DNA of 64,000 nucleotides from Nocardioides alkalitolerans (GCA_038184435.1 CP116227.1:4121501-4185500), one strand, 5' to 3'. Positions 34,346-44,045 are shown, counted from the first letter of the stretch. A program made the numbers and translations. Notes: generated by a model from the sequence alone, not told the origin.

Positions 34346-35772
34346 CAGGACGAGGCCTTTCGGTTGGAACGCGCGGTGCGGAGCTTGGACAGGAGGCGCC
34401 ACGTCTCACGCCGGAGCTTGTTGCGGAGACGGGTGCGGAAGGGCATCGAGGTGCGCGACTGGTAACGCTCGATGAGGGGTCGCATGCGGTCGAGGTAGAC
34501 GCCGAGGTCTCCAGCGCGCCTGGCGCTCTCAAAGGCCACGTGGCTCTCGCGAGTGATCTCGCGACGATCACGGATGAGGGCGACCCGGTCGTCGGGGAGG
34601 TGCGTGGTGTCGGGCTGCACCCGCTTGCGTGGCGTCCAGCGACCCGCTGCCTGGTCGTCGGCGAGGCGGACCGCCAGCCCGTCACGCCGGTGGCGGAAGT
34701 TGCCGCCCTGCGTCTCGGCGACCTTGTCCACCGTCAGGTCGTCGAGCTCGATCGCGCCCGTCGAACGGGCCTCCGTGAGGATCGAGTCCAGGTAGCGGTC
34801 GCGCGTCAGGACCACGTTCGTGCCGCGCCAGTCGATCTCGTACTTCGACAGCCACGCGTCGCCGAACACGACATCGGCCGACTCGGCGAAGATGTCGTCG
34901 CAGAAGTCGCAGGCACCGAGCTGGAACACCGCGTGGCCCCAGCTCCCGCCGACGAGGGAAAGGGTCTTGCGCTCCGCGCGGTTTCCGTCGGAGTCGACCG
35001 CGGCGAACCCGTACTCGCGGGACGTGCGCTCGGGATCCTTGACGCGGAAGTCCACCTTCTCCAGCGCGTTCGGTGCGATGCCCAGCTGCCAGGCGAACGA
35101 CTCCGCGTAGGCGATCGACTTGAGGTGTCCGCACACGATTCCCACGACGAAGCGCAGCTGCTCCTGCAGCACCGCGTCCTGCGCCATCAGGTGCCGCACG
35201 GCCGTGACCACGCAGGGGATCCCGACGAACGCATAGCGGCGCCCGTCGCCGCGCACCTCGCGGAGGACCTCGTTCATGCTCACCGGGTAGTACTGGCTCT
35301 TGCGGCGAGCCATGAGCTGGTCGACGTCGTTCGAGACCACGTAGGCAAAGATCGGGTCCCCGCTTCCGCCCGTCGCGCCGGTCTCGCCGACGTGGATGAT
35401 CCCGTCGACGTCGCCGCGCTCGAGGAGGCTCCGCAGGAGGTACGACGTGAGGCCACCGGAGCTGCTGTCAGGAACGAGGGCAGCATCGGGATTCCGTCCG
35501 GCGTAGCCGGCGAGGTAGCGCCCTGTGCGCGGGTCCTCGGGCAGGTCCGGGTAGTGGCGGGCGCCGATCGCGGTCTCGTCGACCGTCTCGTCCGCGAAGG
35601 GGCACACGCTCGACGCGATGGCGCTGTCGGCAAGGGAGACGTCGGCGTCGGCTTGGTAGGTCCGGGTCGGGCCCAGCTGCACGGACACCGAGCCGCCCGT
35701 GGCGACCTCGCAGGCGCCGCAGCCGACGCAGCAGCCGGAGTCGACGACCTGCCGGAAGGTTGGCTCAGTCAC
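34345..35772 (-). CDS. FrhB-like iron-sulfur flavoprotein (F420 hydrogenase/dehydrogenase beta family)
   Basis: A 475-residue protein of the coenzyme F420 hydrogenase/dehydrogenase beta-subunit family. An N-terminal 4Fe-4S motif is C15-x2-C18-x2-C21 with a later SSVCPF; the C-terminal domain has SSGGLTSYLLRSLLERG, FVGIPCVVTAVRHLM, GIVCGHLKS and QLGACDFCDDIFAESADVVF. Similar proteins recur next to pyruvyl transferase genes in polysaccharide loci, where their substrate is unknown; a redox modification of a sugar or lipid carrier is one idea. GTG at 35772 overlaps the upstream gene by 8 bases. The genome also encodes an F420-NADP reductase (63270-63962). Confidence 0.82.
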   Translation of the reverse strand: MTEPTFRQVVDSGCCVGCGACEVATGGSVSVQLGPTRTYQADADVSLADSAIASSVCPFADETVDETAIGARHYPDLPEDPRTGRYLAGYAGRNPDAALVPDSSSGGLTSYLLRSLLERGDVDGIIHVGETGATGGSGDPIFAYVVSNDVDQLMARRKSQYYPVSMNEVLREVRGDGRRYAFVGIPCVVTAVRHLMAQDAVLQEQLRFVVGIVCGHLKSIAYAESFAWQLGIAPNALEKVDFRVKDPERTSREYGFAAVDSDGNRAERKTLSLVGGSWGHAVFQLGACDFCDDIFAESADVVFGDAWLSKYEIDWRGTNVVLTRDRYLDSILTEARSTGAIELDDLTVDKVAETQGGNFRHRRDGLAVRLADDQAAGRWTPRKRVQPDTTHLPDDRVALIRDRREITRESHVAFESARRAGDLGVYLDRMRPLIERYQSRTSMPFRTRLRNKLRRETWRLLSKLRTARSNRKASS

Positions 35773-36844
35773 GAGTTCCACCGATCTCTGGTTCTGGACT
35801 GACTGCGGTCCGCACTCGCGTCGACAACTCAAGGAGATCCCCACGCGCTCGGCCGGCCGCGGTGAGCGCTTCCTTGCGTCGGACGTCGTCGAACACCTCG
35901 GACAGGAGGGTAGGGCCAGTGCGACTCACCTGGGGAAGAGGGAGGAGCCGATCGAGGCACTTGACGACCTTGTCCTTGCCGGGGTCGCCGACGACCGCGA
36001 CAGGTGCTGCTCCGCACTGGAGACCGAAGATGGCGGCGTGGAGGCGGTCGGTGACGACCCACGCGGCACGTGACAGGGCGGCGCGGACGCGCTCGAGCTG
36101 CACGTCGTGGTCGTTGCTTCCCCAGAGGATCGCGTCGGCGCCGGTCTGCTCGGCGAGTCGCGCATGCAGCTCGTCGTCCCGCATCACCTGGGTCACGAAG
36201 ACGGGTGTAAACCCGGCTGCCCTGATCTGCTCGGCCAACGTCGCGGCAAGCTCGCCCGAGACCGCCTTGTCGCCCCGGAGCGAGATCACGACGTCCTCGC
36301 GAGGCCCGTCGTCCGGGGGGCGTCGGTCCACGGCCAGGGCGAGGTCGGGCATCAGCTCGAGGGCGGGTTCGCCGAACGCCAACGCGCTGCTGGCGTCGCG
36401 TACGACGAAGATGCGGGTCCGTCGCGCGACGAGACGCTCCGGCAGAGGAGCGGTGCGTCCGCCCGTGTGAACGGCCCGCCCGAGCGCGAGAACTGCTCCG
36501 CCGCGGGCGCGCACCAGGAGCACCAGTGCGAGCAGCAGCCAGGACTTGGCCACGGATGCCCCCCGGGGCACGACGTACGGTCCCGGCGAGAGCACGAAGT
36601 TGACCGGACGCCGCGCCGCGTTGCGGAGCAGCGCAGTCGCGAACGTGAGCCGACGTCGGTGGGTCAGTACACCGGCGGGCAGTTCGAGGCACCGGAGGTA
36701 GCCGCCCGGCATCCCGCCGGTGTAGACGTGCAGGTCCGTTCCAGGCGCATCCAGCATGGCTACCGCGACCGCTCGCAGCTCTGCGTCGCCGAGGTTGTCC
36801 GCCTGTGCGGCGACGCTGGCGAAGGTGGCCGTTCGGCTTGTCAT
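35765..36844 (-). CDS. Polysaccharide pyruvyl transferase family protein
   Basis: A 359-residue second member of the pyruvyl transferase family. QADNLGDAELRAVAVAML at the N-terminus and WVVTDRLHAAIFGLQCGAAP near residue 265 match the family; DVVISLRGDKA lies between. Its ATG overlaps the flippase stop (ATGA) and its stop is overlapped by the FrhB-like start. It differs clearly from the copy at 33251-34345, so recent duplication is unlikely. Confidence 0.82.
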   Translation of the reverse strand: MTSRTATFASVAAQADNLGDAELRAVAVAMLDAPGTDLHVYTGGMPGGYLRCLELPAGVLTHRRRLTFATALLRNAARRPVNFVLSPGPYVVPRGASVAKSWLLLALVLLVRARGGAVLALGRAVHTGGRTAPLPERLVARRTRIFVVRDASSALAFGEPALELMPDLALAVDRRPPDDGPREDVVISLRGDKAVSGELAATLAEQIRAAGFTPVFVTQVMRDDELHARLAEQTGADAILWGSNDHDVQLERVRAALSRAAWVVTDRLHAAIFGLQCGAAPVAVVGDPGKDKVVKCLDRLLPLPQVSRTGPTLLSEVFDDVRRKEALTAAGRARGDLLELSTRVRTAVSPEPEIGGTRD

Positions 36845-38073
36845 GGAAGGGTCCTCAGGGTGCGACGGGCGCGGAGCCCGAGGGCTGCCACTTGGATCAC
36901 GTACGACATCGAGAGCATGAGGGCTGCCCCGGCGGCGCCCAGGAACGGGGCAGCCGCCGCCACCCCGGCGATGCAGAACACGGTGCTGGCCGTCGAGGAC
37001 GAGGCCACGCCGCGGGCGTCCCCGACGCCCTGGAGGACGCTGCCGACGAGGGAGGCGGCGGCCGCGAAGGGGAGGCCGAGCACAACGATGACCATCACCG
37101 GGATGGCCTCGTCGTAGGCGGCTCCAAGCAGGGGGACGACGACGAAGGGCACGGTGGCGGCGATGACGAGGTAGAGCACGCTCGCGGCCAACGAGGCCAG
37201 TCCGGCGATGCGGAGGGAACGCCGTGCCCCGGCGCGGGTCGCCTGCGATCGCGCCGCGTGGGGGATCAGGATGCTCGCGAGCGACGTGGGCAGGATCCGG
37301 AGCGGGGTCGTGATGCGGCTGCCGCTTGCGTAGAGGCCGGACTGGTGAGCACCGGCGAGCCCGGCGACCAGGGCCGCGTCGACGTTGCGCGCCTGCGTGG
37401 CGACGGAGTTCACCCAGTAGGGACGGGCCGCGCGGAGCACCTCAAGGGTGCTGACGGTCGCCTCGCCCAGGGCACGGTCGCGCGTCGCCCATCGAGCAGC
37501 GGCGTTGGCCACGAAGGCGGCGATGGCGGAGGCCATCGAGAAAGCGAGGACCGGTGAGTCGGTGAATGGTGCCCACGCGGCGAAGATCGCGATGGACAGG
37601 GCTCGCCGCCCGACGATGTTCTGCACGTTGACCTTCGCGTCACCGTCCGCGAAGGCGAGGGACAACCGCACGTCGGCGTTGCGCTCGAGAGCGGCCCAGA
37701 GCGCGAGCGGCAGCATCTGGAAGTACACGGGGTCCAGCAGCCAACCGGCGACGAGCAGGCCGGCCGCTAGCAGGCCGAGGATGCCGGCCGCCGTCTGCGT
37801 CGTCAGCCGGAGTGCCGACGAGACGAGCGGCGAGCCCGGTTCGCGCGCCCGTTCGCGGGTGACGAGCGTGGAGAGGCCGAGGTCGACGCCGACCTGTGCG
37901 AGGGTCACCAGTCCGAGGAACGCCCCGACGTGCCCGAAGTCGGACGGCCCGAGCTGGCGCGCCAGGAGCACGAAGAGCGCCGCTTGCAGCACCGCCGAGA
38001 GGGCCCGGCCGCCCGCCACCCAGATGAACTGGGTGCGGAGCCGTGGGGGCCGTCGACGCGCCCCGTCCGGCAT
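36841..38073 (-). CDS. Wzx-like polysaccharide flippase
   Basis: A 410-residue MOP-superfamily membrane protein with about twelve helices; FIWVAGGRALSAVLQAALFV and LARQLGPSDFGHVGAFLG are typical of the N-terminal flippase segment. It would translocate the lipid-linked repeat unit for Wzy. ATG at 38073 begins 13 bases after the upstream glycosyltransferase stop; an in-frame GTG at 38103 would overlap it. Confidence 0.85.
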   Translation of the reverse strand: MPDGARRRPPRLRTQFIWVAGGRALSAVLQAALFVLLARQLGPSDFGHVGAFLGLVTLAQVGVDLGLSTLVTRERAREPGSPLVSSALRLTTQTAAGILGLLAAGLLVAGWLLDPVYFQMLPLALWAALERNADVRLSLAFADGDAKVNVQNIVGRRALSIAIFAAWAPFTDSPVLAFSMASAIAAFVANAAARWATRDRALGEATVSTLEVLRAARPYWVNSVATQARNVDAALVAGLAGAHQSGLYASGSRITTPLRILPTSLASILIPHAARSQATRAGARRSLRIAGLASLAASVLYLVIAATVPFVVVPLLGAAYDEAIPVMVIVVLGLPFAAAASLVGSVLQGVGDARGVASSSTASTVFCIAGVAAAAPFLGAAGAALMLSMSYVIQVAALGLRARRTLRTLP

Positions 38074-38086
38074 CACGCCCTTGCCG

Positions 38087-39223
38087 TCATCGGTCGAGAG
38101 CACGGTCGATACCTCGGGCGAAACGCTGTGCCGCCGCCTCGACGGAGATGTCTCGCACCGCGGCGCGCGCTGCCTCTCGAACGGTCTCCTGGCGGCGTCC
38201 GTCGCCCAGGTAGTCGGAGACCAACGACGCGTAGGCCTGCGGCTCGGCGTCCGACCAGAGCGAGGTGCTCTCGTCGAGGTACTCCACCTCCGGGGCATGG
38301 AAGTCGTGACGGGTGGTGGCGATCGGCACGCCCATCGCCAGGGCGTCCGCGGCCACCAGCCCTACGCGGCCCGGCATGAGGACGACATCGACGAGGTGGG
38401 AGATCGCTCCGAGGTCGTCGGGCGAGAGACGCGGCAGGAGCCGACACCACCGGCTGCGCTGCTCGACCTGCGCCGCGACGTACGAACGCTCGGGTCCGTC
38501 CCCGGCCACCCACAACCGGAACCCAGGATCCCCGGCGTGGATCAGGTCCGCCGACTCGAAGAGGAAGGGGAGACGCTTCGATACGTCGTAGGCGCCGACG
38601 AAGAGCCCGACCCTCTCGCCGTCCGCTGGCCAGGTGACGACCGACCGACGAGCACTCTCCGGGGACGACGACCCTCGGGCGTCGACGACGGCCTTGGTGT
38701 CGGTGCTGTTGCGGACGACAGACAGCTTGTCGGGGTCGACTCCGCTCTGCTCGAGGTGGGCAGCGCCGGCCGCGGTGTAGACGAAGACATGCCGCGAGCG
38801 CTTGATCAGCCATCCCTCGAGAGCCGCATCAACCGGGTTGTTGGCGGCAGTGAAGTTGCGCCCGTGTCCCCAGAGCGCGAGCCGGACCCGACGGTCCGCA
38901 GCGAGTGCATAGGTCTCCACGTTGCCGCTGGCGAGGCCCGCGACGACCAAGGCCGCCTTACGCGCATCTCGCACCACCGGGCGGTAGGTCACGTTCCGTC
39001 CGCGCACGGACAACCGCCGTTGCTTGATCGGCACGGACCAGGGGCCGCTGGTGGCGTTCCCCCGCGCCGCGACGCGGCCCCGGGGCTGGTCGTGCCAGAC
39101 CTCGAGGGTGAGTCCGCGCTGGCGCATCTCATCGGCCAACGCGTCGAAGAGCGGTGCGCGGTACGTCGGGACGAACGGCTGGACGATGGCGACGGTGCTG
39201 GACGCTCGTCCATCGGGGGCCAT
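38087..39223 (-). CDS. Glycosyltransferase family 4-like
   Basis: A 378-residue GT-B protein: TVAIVQPFVPTYRAPLFDAL at the start, GLFVGAYDVSKRLPFLFES in the donor domain and VVLMPGRVGLVAADALAMG near residue 295 (a variant of the usual E-x7-E segment, with Gly at the first Glu). First gene of the five-gene operon GT - flippase - pyruvyl transferase - FrhB-like - pyruvyl transferase, read from its own leaderless promoter. Confidence 0.8.
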   Translation of the reverse strand: MAPDGRASSTVAIVQPFVPTYRAPLFDALADEMRQRGLTLEVWHDQPRGRVAARGNATSGPWSVPIKQRRLSVRGRNVTYRPVVRDARKAALVVAGLASGNVETYALAADRRVRLALWGHGRNFTAANNPVDAALEGWLIKRSRHVFVYTAAGAAHLEQSGVDPDKLSVVRNSTDTKAVVDARGSSSPESARRSVVTWPADGERVGLFVGAYDVSKRLPFLFESADLIHAGDPGFRLWVAGDGPERSYVAAQVEQRSRWCRLLPRLSPDDLGAISHLVDVVLMPGRVGLVAADALAMGVPIATTRHDFHAPEVEYLDESTSLWSDAEPQAYASLVSDYLGDGRRQETVREAARAAVRDISVEAAAQRFARGIDRALDR

Positions 39224-39230
39224 GGGCCGA

Positions 39231-39236
39231 AGCGTA
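39231..39236 (-). promoter_or_regulatory. -10 element of the flippase/pyruvyl transferase operon
   Basis: TACGCT on the minus strand, 7 bases before the ATG at 39223. Confidence 0.55.
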
Positions 39237-39382
39237 GGCGACGTCCAACCTGGCGGTTGTCGCTTCCGGGCATCTCTCGGTCGTGGCCTGCGTCTCGTCC
39301 AGGAGGGTGCCCCGGAAGTGGGTCCACTGTCGGCACTCGTGGCCTGTCGGAAGGGCGGGCAGGCGACGGAGGTGCGCGGATC

Positions 39383-39404
39383 GTGACACCGATGCTGTCA
39401 CAAT
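39383..39404 (+). promoter_or_regulatory. Dyad operator overlapping a -10 element of the second gmd-like gene
   Basis: GTGACA-N7-TGTCAC (39383-39401) overlaps CACAAT (39399-39404), which ends 6 bases before the ATG at 39411. A repressor bound here would block a leaderless promoter. Confidence 0.45.
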
Positions 39405-39410
39405 CGGCGC

Positions 39411-40394
<984 letters not shown>

Positions 40395-40400
40395 GACCAC

Positions 40401-40433
40401 GAACGCCCACCCCCGTGGCGGGGGTGGGCGTTC
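40401..40433. terminator. Bidirectional terminator
   Basis: Perfect 14-base arms (40401-40414 and 40420-40433) around GTGGC, between the second gmd-like gene and mscL (convergent). Confidence 0.85.
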
Positions 40434-40447
40434 GGCGTGGGCGGCGC

Positions 40448-40834
40448 TCAGAGCTGCTTGTGCTGCCCCACCTCTCCCTGGTTCGCGAGCAGGTCGCGGA
40501 TCTCGGTGAGCAGCGCGATGTCCTCCGGCGTGCCGGGCTCCTCCTTGGGGTCCGGGAAGAAGCGCTCCTTGGCCCGCGTGTACGGCATCACGATCGCGAA
40601 GTAGACCACCGCCGCGAGGATGACGAAGGCAATGAGGGCCGTCAGCCAGGGGCCGACGGAGACACCGCCCGGGTTGTAGGTCGAGAAGTCCGGCTGCCCG
40701 CCCACCTTGCCGACGATGTCCATGATGAGCGCGACCGTGGCCGTCACCACCGTCGCGAAAGCGCCGCCCATGATGAACGCGACGGCGAGCTCGATGAGGT
40801 TGCCGCGCAGCAGGAAGTTCTTGAATCCGGTCAT
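40448..40834 (-). CDS. mscL: Large-conductance mechanosensitive channel
   Basis: A 128-residue channel that opens on membrane tension and releases solutes on osmotic downshock. MTGFKNFLLRGNLIELAVAF with the N-terminal amphipathic helix and first membrane helix, then a second helix at about residues 65-86 and a charged C-terminal bundle. AAGGAG precedes the ATG. It follows the SAF-domain gene by 51 bases on the same strand, as in other actinobacteria. Confidence 0.95.
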   Translation of the reverse strand: MTGFKNFLLRGNLIELAVAFIMGGAFATVVTATVALIMDIVGKVGGQPDFSTYNPGGVSVGPWLTALIAFVILAAVVYFAIVMPYTRAKERFFPDPKEEPGTPEDIALLTEIRDLLANQGEVGQHKQL

Positions 40835-40885
40835 CGCCAGCTCCTTGTCCCGAGGCCCCGGTGCCGGGGCGGTCGGCCCACGACC

Positions 40886-41539
40886 CTAGTTCGTGAACGC
40901 GATGGTGAGGAAGTGCTGGACGGCGGCCCCGGCGAGCGTCACAGCCGTCTCGCGCGGCGCCGCCACCACGACCAATCGACCCCCGAGGCCGGCGGCGCCG
41001 ACGTCACCGTCACCGGGTGGGAGCGCGACCACGCGGACGTCGCGGGCCGCGGTGCGCGTCGTACCGCTCTCCGCGTCCGTCGCCAGCACGTCCACGACGT
41101 CGCCGACACCGAGGAGCGAAGCGACGCCGGCGTCGGGCAGGCGGATCGGCACCGTGACCTCGCCCTCCGCCGGCGCGAGCGCACTGGCGCCCACGATGCG
41201 GCGGGTGGTGAGGGGCTCGCGTGCGTCGACGGGGGCGGCGACGACCGTTCCCACGAGCTCGTCGACGCCGAGCCGGCCCGGGGGAGCGGCCTCCGGCGGC
41301 ACGGCGACCGTCACGAGGTCGGACGCCTCCAGGACCGTTCCGGCCGGCAGGGCCGACGCGGCAACGACCACCGACGTGCTCGGCGGGGGAGCGGGCCGCA
41401 GCGCCGCCACGGTCGCGGCGACGGCGACGAGGGCGCACGCCGCGGCCAGCCACCGACGGCGACGGACGAGCGCATGACGCGCGGCGCGCACCCGTTGGGC
41501 GGCCGAGGGCCGCGACGCGGCAGAGGGATCCGAGACCAT
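40886..41539 (-). CDS. SAF-domain membrane protein (CpaB/RcpC-like)
   Basis: A 217-residue protein with a basic N-terminus, one membrane helix (about residues 29-47) and an extracytoplasmic SAF domain (from residue 53, VVVAASALPAGTVLEASDLV). SAF proteins such as CpaB/RcpC help assemble pili, but no pilus genes are nearby; a position before mscL is conserved in actinobacteria and its role is unknown. Confidence 0.75.
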   Translation of the reverse strand: MVSDPSAASRPSAAQRVRAARHALVRRRRWLAAACALVAVAATVAALRPAPPPSTSVVVAASALPAGTVLEASDLVTVAVPPEAAPPGRLGVDELVGTVVAAPVDAREPLTTRRIVGASALAPAEGEVTVPIRLPDAGVASLLGVGDVVDVLATDAESGTTRTAARDVRVVALPPGDGDVGAAGLGGRLVVVAAPRETAVTLAGAAVQHFLTIAFTN

Positions 41540-41545
41540 GCGACG

Positions 41546-41551
41546 ACGCTA
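41546..41551 (-). promoter_or_regulatory. -10 element of the SAF-domain/mscL unit
   Basis: TAGCGT on the minus strand, 6 bases before the ATG at 41539; no Shine-Dalgarno. Confidence 0.5.
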
Positions 41552-41614
41552 GGCGGAGAGCGCGATGTGCGCGGTGCCTCATCCACAGGTCGTGGCCGGC
41601 CGCGGCGGGTTCCC

Positions 41615-41620
41615 TAGGAT
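41615..41620 (+). promoter_or_regulatory. -10 element of the small membrane protein gene
   Basis: TAGGAT, 6 bases before the ATG at 41627. Confidence 0.5.
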
Positions 41621-41626
41621 CGGGGG

Positions 41627-41830
41627 ATGACCTGGGTACGCCGCTGCTGCGCTGTCGCGCTGCTCGTCGGCGCCACGGCCTGGGTGGCCTTCGCCGTCAC
41701 GGCGGCGCACTCGGCCGAGACCAAGATCCTGCTGGAGGTGGGCGGCGGTCACGGTGTCGTCGCCAGCGACCTGCCCCGCGCCCTCGTCTGGCTGCTCGTC
41801 GCGGGGCTCAGCGTGCGCGCGCTGCGCTGA
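41627..41830 (+). CDS. Small membrane protein, 67 residues
   Basis: Two hydrophobic helices (residues 7-26 and 49-64) flank a short loop containing AAHSAETKILLEVGGGHG; the N-terminal helix could instead be a signal anchor. No family recognised. Codon usage and a leaderless promoter support it as a gene. It is monocistronic, divergent from the SAF-domain gene. Confidence 0.55.
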   Translation: MTWVRRCCAVALLVGATAWVAFAVTAAHSAETKILLEVGGGHGVVASDLPRALVWLLVAGLSVRALR

Positions 41831-41963
41831 TCAGCTCGTGCCGAGTTGGCGCCAGCAAAAGTGAAAAAGATTGGCACTCGTGCATGACCATCTAAATATG
41901 TTCTCCTGGATGCGGTGCCGCTCGTCATCGGGTGTCGAGTGGGCCACTCGAGATGGGGGAGCG

Positions 41964-42902
41964 ATGAAGACTGCAGGTGGTCGTCGTCGGAGGGCGCTCG
42001 TTGCGAGCGCCCTCGTGGTGGGAGTCGCATCGACGCTGGCGGTGCCGACCCTGGCGGCAGCCGAGGAAGGATCGGTCGAACCGCCCGTGGGTGCTGCGGC
42101 CCGTGGTGTGCCGCAAGCCGTGGTCGAGCTGGGCGTGCTGGAGGAGGCCGTGCCGCTCGACAGCTCGCCGGTCGGGTCGCTCGACATCGCGGGCGGCGAG
42201 GTCTCGCTCGACCTCGGCGAGGGTGCCCCGGTGTCGGTGCAGCTGCCCACCGCTGGTCGGCTCGATGCGGCAACGCAGGTGCGAGGCGACGCGGGGGAGG
42301 GGTTCGGTGTCGCAGTCGTGCCCACCGCGGAGGGAGTGCAGCTCGTCGTGGCGATCGACGCGGCGTCGAGTCCTGAATCCTTCGACTTCGAGCTCGACCT
42401 GCCCGAAGGCTTCGCCCCCGAGGTGACGTCGGACGGGGCGGTCGCGCTCCGTGACGCCGACGGTGCCGAGGTGGGATACGTCGAGCAGCCGTGGGCCTTC
42501 GACGCCACCGGTGCGCCGGTGGAGACCCGGTTCGTCGTCCAGGGCGACACGCTGACGCAGGTCGTGGAGCACGCGGAGGCCGACGTCACGTACCCGATCA
42601 CCGCTGTTCCCACGATCAAGGGCTGCAACTGGCAGACGGCGACGTGTGTGACCTTCTCCAAGAGCGAGACCCGGAGGATCGCCGACCAGTCCACCAATGC
42701 GGCGGGTGTCGGTGCCCTCTGCGGACTTCTGCCGCACGCCCTCATCCGGGTGGGATGCGGTGTCGCGTTCGTGCCCATCTGGAACTCCGTGAAGGGCACC
42801 TTTAAGAAGGCGAAGCGGGAAGGCAAGTGCGTCGAGGTGAAGCTCAACCGCATCCCGCCGGCCTACAACACGCCGATCGGGTGGAAGGTGGTCGGATGTT
42901 GA
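41964..42902 (+). CDS. Secreted protein of unknown function
   Basis: A 312-residue exported protein. The ATG at 41964 follows GGGGGA and gives a classic signal peptide: Arg-rich start, hydrophobic residues 12-30, Ala-x-Ala cleavage near residue 34. The middle is acidic and Gly/Val-rich, about 200 residues of beta-prone sequence; the C-terminal 80 residues have four Cys (in NWQTATCVTF, ALCGLL, RVGCGV, GKCVEV) and end in Cys, suggesting disulfides. The upstream 130 bases are AT-richer than average. The next gene overlaps its end by 7 bases. Confidence 0.7.
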   Translation: MKTAGGRRRRALVASALVVGVASTLAVPTLAAAEEGSVEPPVGAAARGVPQAVVELGVLEEAVPLDSSPVGSLDIAGGEVSLDLGEGAPVSVQLPTAGRLDAATQVRGDAGEGFGVAVVPTAEGVQLVVAIDAASSPESFDFELDLPEGFAPEVTSDGAVALRDADGAEVGYVEQPWAFDATGAPVETRFVVQGDTLTQVVEHAEADVTYPITAVPTIKGCNWQTATCVTFSKSETRRIADQSTNAAGVGALCGLLPHALIRVGCGVAFVPIWNSVKGTFKKAKREGKCVEVKLNRIPPAYNTPIGWKVVGC

Positions 42903-43108
42903 CCCGAGCCCTGGCGGAAGACGTGCTGACCGTCGTGGCGGCGGCCGTCGTCACGGCAGTGATCGCCGCGCTCTTCTTCAACACGGCCGACTACTGGCGC
43001 TTCGCCGCCGCGAGCGTCGCTGCCTTTGCGGCCGGGGTGCTGCTGCGGCGCCTGTACCTCGTCGCCCAGAGCCGCCGGTCGTCGTCCGGCGGGGGCGGAG
43101 CCAGTTGA
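42896..43108 (+). CDS. Small two-helix membrane protein coupled to the secreted protein
   Basis: A 70-residue protein with membrane helices at about 10-28 and 34-52 and a Ser/Gly-rich tail. ATG at 42896 lies inside the end of the secreted-protein gene (7-base overlap), implying translational coupling and a shared role; for example, membrane partner of the secreted protein. No family recognised. Confidence 0.6.
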   Translation: MLTRALAEDVLTVVAAAVVTAVIAALFFNTADYWRFAAASVAAFAAGVLLRRLYLVAQSRRSSSGGGGAS

Positions 43109-43133
43109 GGCGCGTCGCGCCCGCGTCCGTCCC

Positions 43134-43475
43134 TCAGGTGGACGCGGGCGTCGACGTGCTGCTGGAGGTGCTGCTCGACGAGCTCGACGTCTCGGACTTC
43201 GTGGACGTGCTCGACGACGAGCTGTCGCTGCTGGAGCTGCCCGAGCTGCCCGACGAGCTCGAGCTCGACGACGTACCGGCGCTCGAGGACGTGTCGGTGC
43301 CACGGCTGTCGTTGCGGTAGAAGCCCGAGCCCTTGAACACCACGCCGACCGCGTTGAAGAGCTTGCGCAGCTTGCCGTGGCACACGGGGCACTCGGTGAG
43401 CGCGTCGTCCGAGAACTTCTGGACCTGCTCGAAGGCGTGACCGCACTCGGTGCAGGCGTACTGGTAGGTGGGCAC
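43134..43475 (-). CDS. FmdB-type zinc ribbon protein, Ruc-like chaperone
   Basis: A 113-residue protein with a zinc ribbon at residues 1-45 (YACTECGH and TECPVCHGKLRKLF, four Cys) followed by a 50-residue Ser-rich disordered tail. M. tuberculosis Rv0991c (Ruc) has this layout, lies beside the 5-formyl-THF cyclo-ligase gene and is a redox-regulated chaperone. Here the same ligase gene is about 1.7 kb away on the same strand. GTG at 43475 has GGAGG upstream. Chaperone function is inferred from layout and synteny. Confidence 0.8.
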   Translation of the reverse strand: MPTYQYACTECGHAFEQVQKFSDDALTECPVCHGKLRKLFNAVGVVFKGSGFYRNDSRGTDTSSSAGTSSSSSSSGSSGSSSSDSSSSSTSTKSETSSSSSSTSSSTSTPAST

Positions 43476-43564
43476 GTGAGACCTCCGGAGAACGTGACGT
43501 CGAGCGAGAGATTGGCACTCTCGAGCCTCGACTGCCAAGTCTAGGCGCTCGCCGGAGGCGGCGG

Positions 43565-43711
43565 TCACCAGTCCAGGAGGTCGGCGTCCGCTAGCTCGCT
43601 GAACGCCGTGCAGCCGCACGCCTCGGTGCATCCGTGGGGTGCGCGCGCCTCGTGGAGGAAGGCGAGGTGGTCGCAGGAGCAGCGCTGCTCGTGCGGCAGG
43701 TTGACGGCCAT
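43565..43711 (-). CDS. Cys/His-rich small protein, 48 residues
   Basis: A short frame with MAVNLPHEQRCSCDHLAF and HGCTEACGCTAF: CxC, then Cx3CxC, plus three His, a probable zinc-binding knuckle. No family name known to me. CATAGT lies 7 bases before the ATG, a near-consensus leaderless -10. Its product is too short to predict a role; regulatory metal binding is a guess. Confidence 0.5.
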   Translation of the reverse strand: MAVNLPHEQRCSCDHLAFLHEARAPHGCTEACGCTAFSELADADLLDW

Positions 43712-43796
43712 GCGGGTGACTATGGCCACTCCGCGCGCGTTTCTAACCTGCTGGAGGGAAGTCCGCGCGGATCTTGCGCAACCTCTCAGGACTTGT

Positions 43797-44045
43797 TCAG
43801 GACCTGCGGAAACCCACGACGCGGTGGGGCATGCAGGCCAGCACAAGAGCGGCGATCCAGCCCAGCGCGGTCCAGCCCAGCAGCAGGTTGATCCAGAAGA
43901 CGCCCCAGGCGTTCTGCTTGCCGCGGAGCGCGGCGATCATCCACGGCAGCATGTAGCCGAGGGTCAGCACCGCCACGACGATGCTGACGATCGAGCTGGC
44001 CGGGCGGCCCTTCTTGTCGGTGACGACGGCGTCCATGCCGTTCAT
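43797..44045 (-). CDS. Superinfection immunity (Imm) family membrane protein
   Basis: An 82-residue two-helix protein matching the superinfection-immunity family named for T4 Imm: YMLPWMIAALRGKQNAWGV followed by FWINLLLGWTALGWIAALVL. In phages such proteins block DNA entry of a second phage; chromosomal copies are common in actinobacteria and their role is unsettled. No phage genes are adjacent, so a prophage remnant is not supported. Confidence 0.8.
   Translation of the reverse strand: MNGMDAVVTDKKGRPASSIVSIVVAVLTLGYMLPWMIAALRGKQNAWGVFWINLLLGWTALGWIAALVLACMPHRVVGFRRS

Noticed and set aside
43797..44045. Prophage remnant based on the Imm-family gene
   Set aside because: Imm-family genes are common in actinobacterial chromosomes and no other phage gene lies nearby.
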